A stretch of 64,000 bases of DNA from Acetobacter farinalis (GCF_026240015.1 NZ_JAPIUX010000002.1:186001-250000); one strand, 5' to 3'. Counted from the stretch's first letter, positions 51,929-60,998 are shown. The notes: generated from the letters alone by a model not told the origin. Program-made: numbers and translations.

Positions 51929-53086
51929 TCAGGGGTTGTCCGGATTTTCACTCTCTCCGAAGCGGGAGTCACGATGCACCCAGGTGGAGAGCAGCAGGCC
52001 AAACCCCAGCATGACATTCAGCAGGGCAGAACCGCCGTAGGACACCAGCGGCAGAGGCACCCCCCCCACCGGGATGGCCCCCATCACCATGGAGAGGTTG
52101 ACCAGACAATAGAGGAAGAAGTTCATGCTGATGCCAAGGGCCAGCAGCCGCCCGAAGCGGTTCCGGCTGCGGATGGCCATGAGCATACCCCCCAGAACAA
52201 GCATCAGAAGCAGGCCAATGACCGTAATGGCCCCCACATACCCCCATTCTTCCGCAATCATGGTGAAGATGAAGTCAGTCTGCTTTTCCGGCAGGAAGTT
52301 CAGCTGCCCTTGTGAGCCGTGCAGGTAGCCCTGCCCCCACATCCCGCCGGAACCCAGCGCGATCTTGGACTGGATGATGTTGTAGCCCGCTCCCAGCGGG
52401 TCACTCTCCGGGTTGAGAAAGGTGGTGATTCGGGCGCGCTGGTAGTCATGCAGATGGGCGTAGGCAAATTTTGCCAGATACGGCACCGGCAGCAGCAGCA
52501 GGGCAATCAGCCACAGGCGCATGCCTGCGGCAAAAAACATGGACGCGCCAATACCGCCGATAATCACGGCGGTGCCCAGATTGGGTTCCTTGAGCACCAG
52601 AATAACCGGCAGCAGCACAAGGAAAGCCGGGGGCAGCAGCCAGAGCGGGTTGCCCATGCGCGCGTAGCTGATGCGGTGGAACCAGGAGGCCAGCACCAGC
52701 GCCAGCGCGACCTTGGCATATTCTGAGGGCTGGATTTGCAGCCCCCCGATAATCAGCCAGCGTTCGGCCCCTTTGCCCACATGGCCCATCCGCAACACGG
52801 CCACCAGAAGGATGATGGACACGACATAAAGTGGCCCCGAAATCCGGACCAGAATTTTGGGTGGCAGCATGGCCACCGTGATCATGAGCACCAGCCCCAC
52901 CGCAAACCGTGCGGCCTGCGGGGCGGCGAACGGATAAGGCGCGCCGCCGCCTGCGGAATAGAGCGTGACATAGCCAATGCCTGCCAGCGTGCAGATCAGC
53001 AGCACGTAAAGCCAGCTGATGCGCCAGAGCTTGGAGAGCAGGCGGAAGCTTGGCTCGGCGCGTAAAAGGCGTTTGTGGAATTTCAT
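51929..53086 (-). CDS. rodA: Rod-shape SEDS glycosyltransferase RodA
   Basis: 385 residues, ten membrane helices. SEDS marks: SKLWRISWLYVLLICTLAGIGYVTLYSAGGG, GKGAERWLIIGGLQIQPSEYAKVALALVLASWFHR, GAGYNIIQSKIALGSGGMWGQGYLHGSQGQLNFLPEKQTDFIFTMIAEEWGYVG (catalytic region), and IPVGGVPLPLVSYGGSALLNVMLGFGLLLS. RodA polymerises glycan strands in the elongasome with PBP2. It begins 2 bases after the mrdA stop, so both are coupled. Confidence 0.96.
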   Translation of the reverse strand: MKFHKRLLRAEPSFRLLSKLWRISWLYVLLICTLAGIGYVTLYSAGGGAPYPFAAPQAARFAVGLVLMITVAMLPPKILVRISGPLYVVSIILLVAVLRMGHVGKGAERWLIIGGLQIQPSEYAKVALALVLASWFHRISYARMGNPLWLLPPAFLVLLPVILVLKEPNLGTAVIIGGIGASMFFAAGMRLWLIALLLLPVPYLAKFAYAHLHDYQRARITTFLNPESDPLGAGYNIIQSKIALGSGGMWGQGYLHGSQGQLNFLPEKQTDFIFTMIAEEWGYVGAITVIGLLLMLVLGGMLMAIRSRNRFGRLLALGISMNFFLYCLVNLSMVMGAIPVGGVPLPLVSYGGSALLNVMLGFGLLLSTWVHRDSRFGESENPDNP

Positions 53087-53088
53087 GC

Positions 53089-55023
53089 TTAGTCAGGCGT
53101 GTCCGCTTCGGGCGTATCGGCGTCTGCCACACTTTCCGGGGGCGGGGTAAGGTGGTTTGCCGGGTCGCGCAGCAGCGTATCTGTCATGATATCACGCGCC
53201 AGAGGGGCGGCCGCATCCGCCCCGGTATTGCCGTGCTCAATCACAACAGACACAGCATACCGCGGCGCATCATAGGGTGCGAAGCAAATGAACAGCGCAT
53301 GGGGGCGATATTCCCACGGCAGGTTTGCGGAATTGAAGTGCCCGCTCTCACGCAGGGCGCGGGACACGCGGCGGACCTGAGCGGAGCCGGTTTTACCCGC
53401 CATCATCACCCCCGGCAGGCCCAGCCGGGCCTTTGGGGCTGTGCCGTGCGGCTCATTCACCACGGCAAACATGCCCGAGCGCAGGGCGGCAAGATACTGC
53501 TCGGGCATATCCAGCGCGGGCCAGTGCTCCGGGGTGGCCTCGGGGCCGAGGTCACCATTCGTGGCCCGGATCAGATGCGGCTGCACGGCCCGGCCCGTGG
53601 CGAGGCGGGAGGTATAGGTGGCAAGCTGCAGCGGGGTGACCTGCACGAAGCCCTGCCCGATCCCGCTGACAATCGTGTCCCCCCCATTCCAGTGCTGGTG
53701 GTGTGACTGCCGCCATGCCGGGGTGGGGATCAGGCCGGTGCGGGTGTGCGGAAGCTCGATATCCAGAGGTGTGCCCAGCCCGAACGTGTGGGCGGTTTCG
53801 GCTATGCGGTCCATGCCGATCCGGCGGGCCATTTCATAGAAATAGACGTCACAGGAAAATTTGAGCGCCTGATGCAGGTCCACAGAGCCATGCCCCCAGC
53901 GGGACCAGCAGTGGAAGCGCGTCCCGCCCACATCCAGATGGCCGGGGCAGAAGACGCGGTCTGTTGGAGAGAACAGGCCGGATTGCAGCCCGGCCATGGC
54001 GACTGCGGGCTTGAAGGTGGAACCGGGCGGATAAACGCCCGCCACGGCCTTGTTGATCAGCGGTGTGCGTTCGTTATTGGTCCATTCGATCCACTGTGCG
54101 TGGCTGACGCCACTGTCAAACAGGGACGGATCGAATGAGGGCGTGCTGACCATGGCCAGCACCTCTCCGTTGCGGCAGTCCATCACCACGGCGGAGGCGG
54201 TCTGCTCCCCGATGCGGCCCAGAACCTTCTGCTGCAGGCCCCGGTCTATGGTCAGGCCGATTTCAGCACCGGGCACCCCTTCCACCCGGTTCAGTTCGGA
54301 CATGACACGGCCTACGGAATTGACTTCCATTTCCACGGAGCCCGCTGTGCCGCGCAGTTTTTCATCCTGATTCTGCTCTATCCCGGCGCGGCCCACACGC
54401 ATGCCCGGCAGGGCGAGCAGGGCGGAGCGGGCCACATCGCGCTCATTCGGCGGGGCGACATAGCCAATCAGATGCGCCAGCAGTTCCCCTTCCGGGTAGA
54501 CGCGCCGGGTGCCGACATCAATCAGCACACCCGGCAGGGATGGCGCATTCAGTTCAATGCGCGCCATTTCATCCCAGGAGAGGAAATCGCGCAGCATGAC
54601 GGGAACAAACCGGCGCTGATGCCGCATTTCTCGTGCGATACGGGCGCGGTCACGCTCATCGAGCGGAATGATGGTGGAAAACCGCTCAATGGTTCCGGCC
54701 ACATCCGTGGTTTCTTCCGGCAGCAGCAGGGCGCGCCAGTTTTCCTTGTTGCTGGCCAGCGCCACGCCGTACCGGTCCACAATCCGGCCACGCGGCGGGG
54801 CCAGATACCGCTTGCTGATGCGGTTGCTGGCCGCCATCCGGGCGTAGCGGTCTCCATCCCTGATCTGGAGCTGATAGAGCCTGTGCGTCAGTTCCCCCAG
54901 CGCGCCAATCTGTACAGCCATGAACAGCAGCGCACGGCGTGTAAAAACGCCGCGGCCCGGATCTTTCTGGCTTTTGATGGGCATCAGGCGGTTGTTCTCC
55001 CGCCTGCGACGCCTCAGCCGCAT
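53089..55023 (-). CDS. mrdA: Penicillin-binding protein 2 (elongation-specific transpeptidase)
   Basis: About 644 residues. Arg-rich cytosolic start (MRLRRRRREN), one membrane helix (GVFTRRALLFMAVQIGALGELTH), pedestal/dimerisation domain (YLAPPRGRIVDRYGVALASNKENW), and transpeptidase domain with SxxK (VYPPGSTFKPAVAM), SCD in the SxN position (ALKFSCDVYFYEMARRIG), and KTGSAQ. It cross-links new glycan during rod elongation. ATG 55023 has GGAGG 6 bases upstream; earlier in-frame codons lie inside mreD. The tail is Asp/Glu/Pro-rich. Confidence 0.95.
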   Translation of the reverse strand: MRLRRRRRENNRLMPIKSQKDPGRGVFTRRALLFMAVQIGALGELTHRLYQLQIRDGDRYARMAASNRISKRYLAPPRGRIVDRYGVALASNKENWRALLLPEETTDVAGTIERFSTIIPLDERDRARIAREMRHQRRFVPVMLRDFLSWDEMARIELNAPSLPGVLIDVGTRRVYPEGELLAHLIGYVAPPNERDVARSALLALPGMRVGRAGIEQNQDEKLRGTAGSVEMEVNSVGRVMSELNRVEGVPGAEIGLTIDRGLQQKVLGRIGEQTASAVVMDCRNGEVLAMVSTPSFDPSLFDSGVSHAQWIEWTNNERTPLINKAVAGVYPPGSTFKPAVAMAGLQSGLFSPTDRVFCPGHLDVGGTRFHCWSRWGHGSVDLHQALKFSCDVYFYEMARRIGMDRIAETAHTFGLGTPLDIELPHTRTGLIPTPAWRQSHHQHWNGGDTIVSGIGQGFVQVTPLQLATYTSRLATGRAVQPHLIRATNGDLGPEATPEHWPALDMPEQYLAALRSGMFAVVNEPHGTAPKARLGLPGVMMAGKTGSAQVRRVSRALRESGHFNSANLPWEYRPHALFICFAPYDAPRYAVSVVIEHGNTGADAAAPLARDIMTDTLLRDPANHLTPPPESVADADTPEADTPD

Positions 55024-55042
55024 GACATGCCTCCGGACAGCA

Positions 55043-55609
55043 TCAGGGGTCTTCCTTTTCATCCATCCGGTGGAGCACCCATGAGAACATGGCGGAAAGG
55101 AGCGGATAGACACCGATGGCCAGAAGAGCCTCGAACAAAGCCGGGGCAATGTCCAGAAGATCCAGCCGGAAGAGGCAGGCCAGCCCCCATTGTAGCAGGC
55201 AGGCCGCAATGGCCACCAGCCCGAACACGCCCCACACCAGCAGAAAATTCAGGCGCATCAGGCCAAAGCGGGCATAAAATGCCACGCCATGTACCAACAG
55301 CAGGATAAACGCGCTGACCCCCAGCGGTGTGAACCCCACAAGATCCATGAACAGGCCCAGCAGGAAGACTGCAATTCCCGGCATGCCGCTCGGCCGCCAG
55401 AATGACCAGAAGAAAATGGTGGCCATCACAAGGGCGGGCAACAGTTCGGCAGACCCCGGAATGGTCAGGGGGGCCGAGAAAAAGATGATGATCAGCGCAA
55501 TAAACACGGACGGCAGCAGCCGCCGTGCGCCGTGGTCAAGCCGCTGCCACAGGGTCTGGCGGGGGCGAAGTTCCGGCTCCCATGCACTCATGGAGGGATC
55601 TGGCATCAT
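55043..55609 (-). CDS. mreD: Rod shape-determining protein MreD
   Basis: 188 residues with about six membrane helices after a short Arg/Pro-rich cytosolic start. PGIAVFLLGLFMDLVGFTPLGVSAFILLLVHGVAFYARFG matches the MreD core (GLLxDxLxxxPLGxxAL pattern). It forms part of the elongasome membrane complex. It lies 12 bases after mreC and 19 bases before mrdA. Two adjacent ATG codons at 55609/55606 are possible starts. Confidence 0.9.
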   Translation of the reverse strand: MMPDPSMSAWEPELRPRQTLWQRLDHGARRLLPSVFIALIIIFFSAPLTIPGSAELLPALVMATIFFWSFWRPSGMPGIAVFLLGLFMDLVGFTPLGVSAFILLLVHGVAFYARFGLMRLNFLLVWGVFGLVAIAACLLQWGLACLFRLDLLDIAPALFEALLAIGVYPLLSAMFSWVLHRMDEKEDP

Positions 55610-55621
55610 GATGGCGCGCCC

Positions 55622-56527
55622 TCAGCCCTGACCAAGCAGGGTTTTGAGCGGCAGTGTCGTGGATTTGTGCGGGTGGGCCAGCGGTACATGGCCGGGGGCT
55701 TCGGGTGGATCAATCAGGCCCTGCCCGAAATCGAACACACGCAGCAGGGGCAGGTGATCAAGCCGGGCGAAGGGCAGCACAACAGGCTGGCCGGGGTGCA
55801 GATAGTGCACCGTGCCAATCGGGAGCCCCGCGGGGAAAGCTCCGGCCTGATCGCTTGTCACGACTCGTTCACCTTCAACAGGGCGGGTTTCCTGTGCGTA
55901 ATACATCAACCGGGGGAAGGCCGTATTATCGCCCCCCATAATGGCGGTAGCGTGGCTGGCTTCCAGCAGAACAGGCAGGCGGCTGGCAATATCGGTTATC
56001 AGCAGAATGCGGGAGGAATGGGCTCCGGTTTCTGTCACGCGGCCCGCCAGACCATTGGCCGCCAGCGCGACATTACCAACCTTCACGCCACTTTCCGTGC
56101 CGGCCACCAGCAGGACGGCGCGGGCGTAGATCCCCCCGCTGTCCGCCACCACACGGCCGGTGACAAAAGCGGGTGTGGGTTCGGGAATCCAGTGCAGGGC
56201 GGTTTTCAGCGCATCGTTCTCCCGTGTGAGGGAGACAGCCACATCATACCAGCGGCGCAGATTTTCATTTTCTGTCTGAAGCCGCGTGTTTTCGGAGGCC
56301 ATGCGGCTGGCTTCCCGCAGGCTGGTGCTTACACCCTGCACATGGGTCTGCACCGAGGTTATCAGCCCCCACAGGGGGGCCAGGCCATCCGCCACGGTCA
56401 TGCGGGCCTGATCGGCCAGCTTGCGGTCCGCCTGCCCGGCAATGAGAATGACGAGGGAGAGCAGGACCAGCAGCGGAAGCACCAGCTTGCCGAGCGCCTG
56501 ACGCATCTGGATGGAGACGGGAATCAT
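55622..56527 (-). CDS. mreC: Rod shape-determining protein MreC
   Basis: 301 residues. One N-terminal membrane helix (LVLPLLVLLSLVILIAG), a coiled coil (SLREASRMASENTRLQTENENLRRWYDVAVSLTRENDALKTALHW, about 68-112), then the double beta-barrel periplasmic domain (VTGRVVADSGGIYARAVLLVAGTESGVKVGNVALAANGLAGRVTETGAHSSRILLITDIASRLPV). It links MreB to the periplasmic cell-wall enzymes. A 172-base spacer separates it from mreB. Confidence 0.94.
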   Translation of the reverse strand: MIPVSIQMRQALGKLVLPLLVLLSLVILIAGQADRKLADQARMTVADGLAPLWGLITSVQTHVQGVSTSLREASRMASENTRLQTENENLRRWYDVAVSLTRENDALKTALHWIPEPTPAFVTGRVVADSGGIYARAVLLVAGTESGVKVGNVALAANGLAGRVTETGAHSSRILLITDIASRLPVLLEASHATAIMGGDNTAFPRLMYYAQETRPVEGERVVTSDQAGAFPAGLPIGTVHYLHPGQPVVLPFARLDHLPLLRVFDFGQGLIDPPEAPGHVPLAHPHKSTTLPLKTLLGQG

Positions 56528-56699
56528 GACAGGCCCGCGGCCTTCAGGCGGTCAGTGCCTGTGTGTGCGTTCAGGGCCTGTCTGCGTCTTCTCCACATGA
56601 AGTGGCATGCATCCTTTTCGTCGGCTGGATTGATGTGTGTTGTTGTGTTCCTTCTCTCCGGGCGGAAGGAGTCTTAATTTTATGATAGAACCATGACAA

Positions 56700-57746
56700 T
56701 TAATACATGGTTGTCAGAACATTCCGCAGGCGCTTCATTTCTTCCAGTGCCCGTCCGGTGCCCAGCGCCACGCAGGAAAGCGGGTCTTCCCCCACGGTTA
56801 CGGGCAGGCCGGTGGCCAGACGCAGCACATCGTTCAAGCGGTACAGCAGGGCGCCGCCGCCTGTCAGCACAATGCCTTTATCCACAATATCGGCCGCCAG
56901 TTCCGGCGGTGTGTTTTCCAGAGCCGTGGTCACGGCGTCCACAATCTGGCTGACAGGCTCAAGAAGGCTTTCAGCAATCTGAGCCTGGGAAACCTGAACC
57001 TCACGCGGGACACCGTTAATCAGGTCACGCCCCTTCACATCCAGCCACGGGCCGGGGTCTTCCGGGTCATCCGGCATCATGGCGGAGCCGAGATTGATCT
57101 TGATCCGCTCGGCGGAGCTTTCCCCGATCAGCAGGTTATGGGTGCGGCGGATGTAGGAGATGATGGCTTCATCCATCTTGTCTCCCCCCACGCGCACGGA
57201 GCGGGCGTAAACAATACCGCCGAGGGAAATTACCGCGACTTCCGTGGTGCCGCCGCCAATATCAACAATCATGCTGCCCGAAGGCTCGGTGACCGGCAGG
57301 CCCGCCCCGATGGCCGCGGCCATGGGTTCCTCAATCAGGAAAACCCGGCGTGCGCCGGCACTTTCGGCACTTTCCTGAATGGCGCGGCGTTCGACAGCCG
57401 TGGAGCCGGAGGGTACGCAGACAATAATCTGCGGGCTGGTGAAGGCGCGGCGATTGTGAACCTTGCGGATGAAATGCTTGATCATTTCTTCCGCAACATC
57501 AAAATCGGCAATCACGCCATCACGCATCGGGCGGATGGCCGTGATGTTGCCCGGAGTCCGGCCAACCATCAGTTTGGCGTCTTCCCCCACCGCCAGAAGC
57601 TGCTTTTTACCCCGGACGTCGGCAATGGCCACCACGGACGGCTCATTGAGAACGATGCCGCGTCCTTTGACGTAGACGAGGGTATTGGCAGTACCCAGGT
57701 CGATAGCCATGTCGGCGGACATGAGACCGAGCAAACGAGAGAACAT
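56700..57746 (-). CDS. mreB: Rod shape-determining actin homologue MreB
   Basis: 348 residues, actin-like ATPase. Start SRLLGLMSADMAIDLGTANTLVYVKGRGIVLNEPSVVA (phosphate-1 loop DLGTANTLVY), phosphate-2 SMIVDIGGGTTEVAVISLGG, adenosine motif GIVLTGGGALLYRLNDVLRLATGLPV, and IEEPMAAAIGAGLPV in between. ATG 57746 has AGGAG 7 bases upstream; upstream frame is not conserved. The MreB filaments orient the elongasome. Leader region holds a large two-state inverted repeat at 57863-57916. Confidence 0.97.
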   Translation of the reverse strand: MFSRLLGLMSADMAIDLGTANTLVYVKGRGIVLNEPSVVAIADVRGKKQLLAVGEDAKLMVGRTPGNITAIRPMRDGVIADFDVAEEMIKHFIRKVHNRRAFTSPQIIVCVPSGSTAVERRAIQESAESAGARRVFLIEEPMAAAIGAGLPVTEPSGSMIVDIGGGTTEVAVISLGGIVYARSVRVGGDKMDEAIISYIRRTHNLLIGESSAERIKINLGSAMMPDDPEDPGPWLDVKGRDLINGVPREVQVSQAQIAESLLEPVSQIVDAVTTALENTPPELAADIVDKGIVLTGGGALLYRLNDVLRLATGLPVTVGEDPLSCVALGTGRALEEMKRLRNVLTTMY

Positions 57747-57862
57747 CCAGCACTCCTGGCTTGAGAAGGCATCGCGCGGGTCTGCAAGGCTGGCCCGCAC
57801 ATAACCGCACTCTGAAAATCAGCTTGTTATATGTGTGGCAGGGATTACCGGGCCGCAACCAC

Positions 57863-57916
57863 CCAGACAAGGCCTTTAGGCAAGAAACTGCCTAAATTTA
57901 TAAAGGGCCTGTCTGG
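57863..57916 (-). other. Long imperfect inverted repeat in the leuA-mreB spacer
   Basis: Outer arms CCAGACA (57863-57869) and TGTCTGG (57910-57916), continued by GGCC on each side. Inside, TTTAGGCA (57875-57882) pairs with TGCCTAAA (57889-57896) around AGAAAC. The alternative pairing GGCCTTTA/TAAAGGGCC competes with the inner stem. No U tract for a simple terminator; lies between leuA (ended) and mreB (about 120 bases upstream of its start). Confidence 0.6.
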
Positions 57917-57944
57917 TATAACAAAAGCGGTCCGTTAGCAGTTT

Positions 57945-59534
57945 CTAGACACCCAGCGCTTCCGGTTCCGCACGGGTGCGTTTGACCAGCAGTTTGTTCA
58001 GCGCATGCACATAAGCGCGCACGGCGGACACCACCGTATCCGCATCCGCGCCCTGGCCGTCCACCATTTTGCCGTCTTCTTCCAGTCGCACCGTGGTGCG
58101 GGCCTGCGCATCCGTTCCCTCGGTCACAGCCCCTACGGAGAACAGGGCCAGACGCGCCTCATGCGGGAAGGCGCTGCGCAGGGCGTTGAAGGCGGCATCC
58201 ACCGGGCCGTTGCCGGTGGCGTCGGTTTCCACCGTTGCGCCATCAATCGTCAGGGAAAGAGTAACGGTGGAAGGCTTGCCAGAGCAGGATGTCAGGCTGA
58301 GGGAGCCGAAGCGGATGTGTTCGTTATCGCGCACTTCATCATCCACCAGAGCCACGATATCCTCATCGTAGACAGCCTTTTTCTTGTCGGCCAGATCCTT
58401 GAATCGGGCAAAGGCGTCATTCAGCTTGGCGTCGTCCAGATCTCCGTATCCCAGCGCCTTCAGCTTGTCGCGGAAGGCTGCACGGCCGGAATGCTTGCCC
58501 ATGATCAGGGAGGAGCGAGTCCAGCCCACGCTTTCCGGTGTCATGATTTCATAGGTCGCGGCATTTTTCAGCACGCCATCCTGATGGATGCCGCTTTCAT
58601 GGGCAAAGGCGTTCCGGCCCACAATGGCCTTGTTGGGCTGCACATCAAAACTGGTGATTGTGGCCAGCATGCGGGACACTTTCAGCAGGCTTTCCGTGTG
58701 GATGCCCGTGGTGAAGGGATACTGGTCATGCCGCGTGCGCAGCGCCATGACGATTTCTTCCAGAGCGGCATTCCCCGCCCGTTCGCCAATCCCGTTGATG
58801 GTGCATTCAATCTGGCGCGCCCCGCCGCGCACGGAGGCCAGCGTGTTGGCAACGCCCAGCCCGAGGTCATTATGGTTATGGGCCGAGAAAATGACCTGAT
58901 CCGCCCCCGGTACCCGCGCCAGCAGCATGGAGAAGATGCGTTCCATGTCTTCCGGCGTGGCATAGCCCACGGTATCGGGAATATTGATGGTGGTGGCCCC
59001 GGCCTTGATCGCGGCTTCCACGCAGCGGCACAGGAAATCCGGTTCCGTGCGGGAGCCATCTTCAGCGGACCATTCCACATCGTCTGTCAGGTTCCGCGCG
59101 GCGGTATTCCCGGTGGTGATCAGGTCCAGAACCGTTTCGGGCTCCATCCGCAGCTTGTATTTCATGTGCAGCGGAGAGGTGGAGATAAAGTTGTGAATGC
59201 GCTTGCGCTCAGCCGGAGCCAGAGCCTCACCCGCCGCCGCAATATCCTTGGCACCCCCTGAGCGGGCCAGAGCGCAGATCACGGCCCCCTTGGTGTGCTG
59301 GGCAATCTGGTGAACGGACTCGAAATCCCCTTTGGAGGCAACGGGGAAGCCAGCCTCGATCACATCTACCCCCAGAGCGGCGAGAGCCTCGGCCATGCGC
59401 AGCTTTTCCGCCAGATTCATGGAAAAGCCGGGAGACTGCTCACCGTCGCGCAGGGTGGTGTCAAAAATAATGACACGGTCTGCAGGCATACGGCCAAAGG
59501 AGGGATGCGTGATGGTGGGAGAACTGGCTGACAT
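57945..59534 (-). CDS. leuA: 2-isopropylmalate synthase
   Basis: 529 residues. It condenses acetyl-CoA with 2-ketoisovalerate, the first committed step to leucine. Catalytic TIM-barrel signatures: VIIFDTTLRDGEQSPGFSM near the N terminus, VIEAGFPVASKGDFE, ISTSPLHMKYKL, IPDTVGYATPEDM, SAHNHNDLGLGVANTLASVRGGARQIECTINGIGERAGNAALEEIVMAL (metal His pair HxH in AHNHND), and HESGIHQDGVLK. The C-terminal LeuA dimer domain from about residue 405 provides leucine feedback. ATG 59534 has AAGGAC 8 bases upstream. Preceded by a leucine-rich leader peptide. Confidence 0.96.
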   Translation of the reverse strand: MSASSPTITHPSFGRMPADRVIIFDTTLRDGEQSPGFSMNLAEKLRMAEALAALGVDVIEAGFPVASKGDFESVHQIAQHTKGAVICALARSGGAKDIAAAGEALAPAERKRIHNFISTSPLHMKYKLRMEPETVLDLITTGNTAARNLTDDVEWSAEDGSRTEPDFLCRCVEAAIKAGATTINIPDTVGYATPEDMERIFSMLLARVPGADQVIFSAHNHNDLGLGVANTLASVRGGARQIECTINGIGERAGNAALEEIVMALRTRHDQYPFTTGIHTESLLKVSRMLATITSFDVQPNKAIVGRNAFAHESGIHQDGVLKNAATYEIMTPESVGWTRSSLIMGKHSGRAAFRDKLKALGYGDLDDAKLNDAFARFKDLADKKKAVYDEDIVALVDDEVRDNEHIRFGSLSLTSCSGKPSTVTLSLTIDGATVETDATGNGPVDAAFNALRSAFPHEARLALFSVGAVTEGTDAQARTTVRLEEDGKMVDGQGADADTVVSAVRAYVHALNKLLVKRTRAEPEALGV

Positions 59535-59634
59535 CAGAAGTGTCCTTGAATTTCGGTCTTGTCCGGGGTCTGGCATACGGCTCAGGCATGCCGGTATCCG
59601 CAGGGCGGATACGGAAGCGCATTCATCTTTCCCC

Positions 59635-59672
59635 TAAGCGCGACGGCACAGAGCCGCCCGGATCGCTCAGGG
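59635..59672 (-). promoter_or_regulatory. Candidate attenuator hairpin downstream of the leuA leader peptide
   Basis: On the minus strand CCCCTGAGCG pairs with CGCTTAGGGG (10 pairs, one G-U), enclosing GCGGC/GCCG-type pairing. Further hairpins, GTATCCGC/GCGGATAC (59594-59612) and TGTGCCG/CGGCACA (59722-59740), could act as alternatives. No U tract follows, so a Rho-independent terminator is not obvious; control could instead be through stem choice and access to the leuA ribosome site. Confidence 0.5.
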
Positions 59673-59774
59673 GCAGATTAGTCGAAGGAGAAGGTCCAGA
59701 CGTGTGGCCACGCCGCCCGCTTGTGCCGCTTTACGGCACAGCAGAGACTCGGACGTGAACCAGACGGAATTCAT
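59667..59774 (-). CDS. Putative leucine-rich attenuation leader peptide of leuA
   Basis: Thirty-five codons from ATG 59774 to TGA 59667, followed by leuA 132 bases downstream. The peptide begins MNSVWFTSESLLC and its last ten residues are LDLLLRLICP, i.e. Leu codons CTG, CTT, CTC, CTT and CTA in a nine-codon run, with CTA and CTC being uncommon here. Its stop codon lies within a 10-pair stem (CCCCTGAGCG at 59660s with CGCTTAGGGG), the classic site for ribosome-position-dependent refolding. No Shine-Dalgarno is seen, but the predicted transcription start coincides with the ATG, so leaderless translation is likely. Strength: moderate. Confidence 0.6.
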   Translation of the reverse strand: MNSVWFTSESLLCRKAAQAGGVATRLDLLLRLICP

Positions 59775-59781
59775 GGCAGCG

Positions 59782-59809
59782 AGAATACAGGCGGATTCTG
59801 TAAAAGCAA
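59782..59809 (-). promoter_or_regulatory. Predicted leuA promoter
   Basis: Minus strand: -35 TTGCTT (59809-59804), 16-base spacer, -10 TATTCT (59787-59782). The start of transcription would fall near 59774, the leader-peptide ATG. Confidence 0.6.
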
Positions 59810-59832
59810 CTCTTTAAAAAGCCGTTTGAAGA

Positions 59833-60909
59833 TCAGCCGACACGCTGCCCGCGCAGGCAGTGCAGCGTGTAGAGCATGACTCCCAGCAGGACGGCGGCAA
59901 AGGTCTGATGCACCGCACCAGCCCAGACCGGCACAACCAGCAGAAGGGTGGTGACCCCCAGCGCATACTGGATGAGCACCGCCCAGCCCAGCAGCATGAT
60001 GGCATTGTGCGCCCGGCTGCCAAGATTTGCGCTGCGCAGGCCAGCCAGCAGCACAGCGCCAATGCTCAAGGCTGTCAGGGTGGCCAGCAGGCGGTGGTCA
60101 AACTGGATGGCGGCCTTGTTCTCCACCAGATTCATCCAGAAGGGGGAAAGGCGGGCATAGTCTGCCGGAATCAGGGAGCCATCCATCAGCGGAAAGGTGT
60201 TGTAGACAAACCCGGCATGCGTTCCCGCCGTGAACCCGCCTGCGACAATGGTGATACAGATCAGGCAGAGTGCGAGCCAGACCAGCCGCTTTGTCAGCCT
60301 GCCACCGGGGGAGGGGGCGACCGGCTGCGGGGTGGGCCAGCGGATGGAAAGGGCTGTCCACAGAATGGCGAGGTACAGGGCAAGGGCGGCACTCAGATGC
60401 AGCACCAGTCGCACCGGTTCCACTGCCGTGCTGTCTGGCCGGAAGCCTGATGCCACCATGAACCAGCCAATCGCGCCCTGCATGGCTCCCAGAATGAAAA
60501 ACACAAACAGGCGCACGGCCAGCGCACGGTTTATCATCCCCCGGAGGGTAAACCAGATGAGCGGCAGCAGCAGCACAAGGCCCATCAGGCGGCCCCAGAA
60601 GCGGTGAATCCACTCGGCCCAGAAAATTTTCTGGAAGCCTTCCAGCCCGAATCCTTCATGCTGAAGGTGATATTGCGGGATGGTTTGATACAGCGCGAAC
60701 AGCCGCTCCCATTCTGCGTGGGAGAGTGGCGGGATAAAGCCGCTCACAGGCTGCCAGTCCATAATGGAAAGACCCGAGCCCGTCAGCCGCGTGACGCCGC
60801 CAATGGCAATCATGCCCAGCAGCATGAAGCACAGCAGGAACAGCCAGCTTGAAATCAGGCAGCGATGGTTGGGGGCCATATCGGCATAACGCGGGAGAGA
60901 GGAGGACAT
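59833..60909 (-). CDS. ctaA: Heme A synthase (COX15-type)
   Basis: 358 residues with eight predicted helices. It converts heme O to heme A for terminal oxidases. Family signatures are LLCFMLLGMIAIGGVTRLTGSGLSIMDWQPVSGFIPP, EGFQKIFWAEWIHRFWGRLMGLVLLLPL (heme-ligand His in EWIHRFWGR), RLVLHLSAALALY, AGTHAGFVYNTFPLMDG, and the second helical bundle VENKAAIQFDHRLLATLTAL and VPVWAGAVHQTFAAVLLG, with four conserved His. ATG 60909 gives the family N terminus; a further open frame upstream is an artefact. Acetic acid bacteria use heme b, o or a oxidases, so an active ctaA is not universal here. Confidence 0.93.
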   Translation of the reverse strand: MSSSLPRYADMAPNHRCLISSWLFLLCFMLLGMIAIGGVTRLTGSGLSIMDWQPVSGFIPPLSHAEWERLFALYQTIPQYHLQHEGFGLEGFQKIFWAEWIHRFWGRLMGLVLLLPLIWFTLRGMINRALAVRLFVFFILGAMQGAIGWFMVASGFRPDSTAVEPVRLVLHLSAALALYLAILWTALSIRWPTPQPVAPSPGGRLTKRLVWLALCLICITIVAGGFTAGTHAGFVYNTFPLMDGSLIPADYARLSPFWMNLVENKAAIQFDHRLLATLTALSIGAVLLAGLRSANLGSRAHNAIMLLGWAVLIQYALGVTTLLLVVPVWAGAVHQTFAAVLLGVMLYTLHCLRGQRVG

Positions 60910-60998
60910 AGCACTCTTTTGCCCTGAGTTGTGTCTGGTAGCACGGGGTTTAAACCGTGCTTGCGGGTGGCGGCAAGAAGGTGGTACCAGCCGGGAGG

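Noticed and set aside
58005..59261. Long open frame on the plus strand antisense to leuA
   Set aside because: It has low-complexity, Gly/His/Gln-rich composition with no family motifs, and lies wholly opposite a clear leuA; typical of GC-rich shadow frames.
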